Positions 62,647-64,000 of a stretch of 64,000 bases of DNA are shown in pieces (positions within the stretch are counted from its first letter, which is position 1; each line of letters begins with the position of its first letter). Position numbers and translations under genes: made by a program. The DNA lies in the NCBI GenBank assembly GCA_030268105.1, contig BSDZ01000079.1, forward strand, positions 1,054,001 to 1,118,000. The letters run 5' to 3'. This DNA is from Volvox africanus. Taxonomy: Eukaryota > Chlorophyta > Chlorophyceae > Chlamydomonadales > Volvocaceae. The notes beneath the pieces were generated by a model, which was not told the origin of the DNA, did not search any database, and worked only from the letters and a program-made list of their open reading frames with translations.

Positions 62647-64000
62647 TTACTTAAGAACTTGCAGCAGCGTGGCACGTATCAGATTTCCTAACCTGGACAA
62701 GTGTTCAGCGCCCATCCATTCGTCGCCGTCATCCAGTTGTAAGCGTGCAAAAAGCCTTGTAAGGTCCTGAACATACCAAACACAAAAAGGAGTGAACATG
62801 TTGCAAAATATTAAAATTCGTCACTTGAATGTCCACCTGGAACGCACCAACCTCAGTGAAAACTTCACAATTGCCCAGTTAAACGCGTGTGATGGTCTTG
62901 TCTACGAGATCCAAATTACTGATGCCCATCGGCCCGAAAAATGCCCCTACCTCTGACAATCGCTGCGCCACGTTCCCCGCCGAAAGTGATGCCGGCTTTG
63001 TGGACACCTGTTTAACCAGCAAGGAGTTGATAAAGTATAGGTGCTGCTCATTTTCCGCGAACTAAAGAACAGCAAACTTCGGTCCAGCTTCCAGCCGCAC
63101 CTTCCGACCTTCCTCGCGTCCGCTCATGTCCCGCACTGCTTGGGACTTCCAAAGAATCCCTACACCTCGCCGCTTCCATTTGGGTTCATTGAAGCGATTC
63201 TCTCGGCCATTTCCAACATGTCGTTGAAAAGATCCAGAGGCAGGTCGGTGCAGACCCATGTTTGCTTGCGCTTGCTCGTTGCCAGTATACTATATAAGCA
63301 CTGCACTGTATGCAGAATTGCTAGCTGGAGTGAGCGAGTGGAGCTAAGTGAAATATGGATAATGTATTGGTGTATAAATACATCGTAGCAAACGCGATTC
63401 CGTACTGGCGATGTGACTTTCACGGCGGCGACGGTTGCGGTTGTCCACCTGCCATTTGCTCCATATCGGGGGGAATCCCCTTCTTTCCCCCTGCTCTAAA
63501 ACGCTAAACCTCAATTCTTTAATACTCAAATTGTGTTACCTTTCACGAGTATTTCCCCAATCTATATTGAATATAACTCAATCTAACATGGTAGATTATG
63601 ATAATGATAATGATTTGAAAAGAGTTTTGGGTCTTCGATTCTTTTCCTTTTTGCGTGGACCTTAGTGGCACCTATCCCGCGCATTCGTGTGTGCATTGCT
63701 GCATACCCCGTGAAACGAAAGATATACTTACTTAGCTTACGTAGGCTTGGAGGTTGTGCACTTTATGTATTTAAAGAGATTTCTTGCTATTTGGGAACGT
63801 TTGGCCTCCAAGGATGCGAGCTGTGTAGACAGACCATGTAGCCAGATCCAAAGCTCGAGTCATTTTGGAGAGGTCGCACGTCAGCTATAAAATATTTTCG
63901 CCAGTCATCAGTCGGTTAGGAATGAAATCCCGCGTACAGCTGGTCATAACGCATAGGGGGACTTACTGGGACGCCTTGCGCTGGTTTTTGAACCCCGCTT
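62647..64000 (-). CDS. Unrecognised 160-aa gene, 5' end outside window, acceptor lost (unit 6)
   Basis: Exons: 63967-64000 (start beyond the window), 63741-63816, 63166-63274, 62951-63061, 62647-62766. The exon 2 acceptor, CTAG in all other units, reads CTCG here (+ strand T to G at 63818). The nearest remaining AG is 4 bp upstream and would shift the frame. Exon 3 also has Ala for Val in the segment after DMLEM. This copy is probably broken. Confidence 0.5.

Larger units (their letters stand above)
56195..64000. repeat. Tandem array unit 6 (partial, cut by window end)
   Basis: Sixth copy with both kinase repeat arms present, ending inside the first exon of the 160-residue gene. It has an expanded CCGCCC minisatellite, a 1-bp insertion in the second N-lobe exon near 57989 and a splice-acceptor change at 63818. 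Confidence 0.95.

Overview
This window is nuclear DNA from a eukaryote, most likely a volvocine green alga (inference). Evidence is the GC-rich coding sequence cut by short GT-AG introns, abundant simple repeats (CCGCCC, CCTCATG, TGTATG, purine tracts), a plant/algal Raf-like kinase, and a TGTAA-type polyadenylation signal. No rRNA, tRNA, CRISPR or prokaryotic operon was seen.

The whole window is a head-to-tail tandem array of one roughly 11.7 kb unit. Counting from base 1, units start at 1, 11746, 23469, 35208, 46907 and 56195; lengths are 11745, 11723, 11739, 11699 and 9288, and the sixth is cut by the window end. Copies are nearly identical; units 1 and 2 agree at almost every position compared. 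Neither array end is visible, so unit boundaries are arbitrary.

Layout of a unit (unit 1 numbering): 1-1272 no supported gene; 1424-1680 a CCGCCC-type minisatellite; 1717-5991 a minus-strand Raf-like kinase gene carrying an internal 1.22 kb duplication, so that a complete kinase domain is followed by a second N-lobe with no C-lobe; 6427-7813 a minus-strand five-exon gene for an unrecognised protein of about 160 residues; 8603-10005 a plus-strand remnant of a major facilitator superfamily (MFS) transporter lacking its N-terminal half and carrying an in-frame stop; 10006-11065 purine repeats; 11066-11400 an AT-rich island of foreign-looking composition; then a 17-bp triple repeat and the next unit.

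Copies differ in informative ways. Unit 5 lost 2.39 kb by recombination between the two internal kinase repeats and keeps only an N-lobe. Unit 6 has a frameshift in its second N-lobe and has lost one splice acceptor of the 160-residue gene. Unit 1 has a frameshift in the Gly/His repeat of the transporter. No functional link among the three genes can be shown; they are joined by co-amplification. The intact products the array could multiply are the first kinase domain (units 1-4 and 6) and the small unknown protein (units 1-5).
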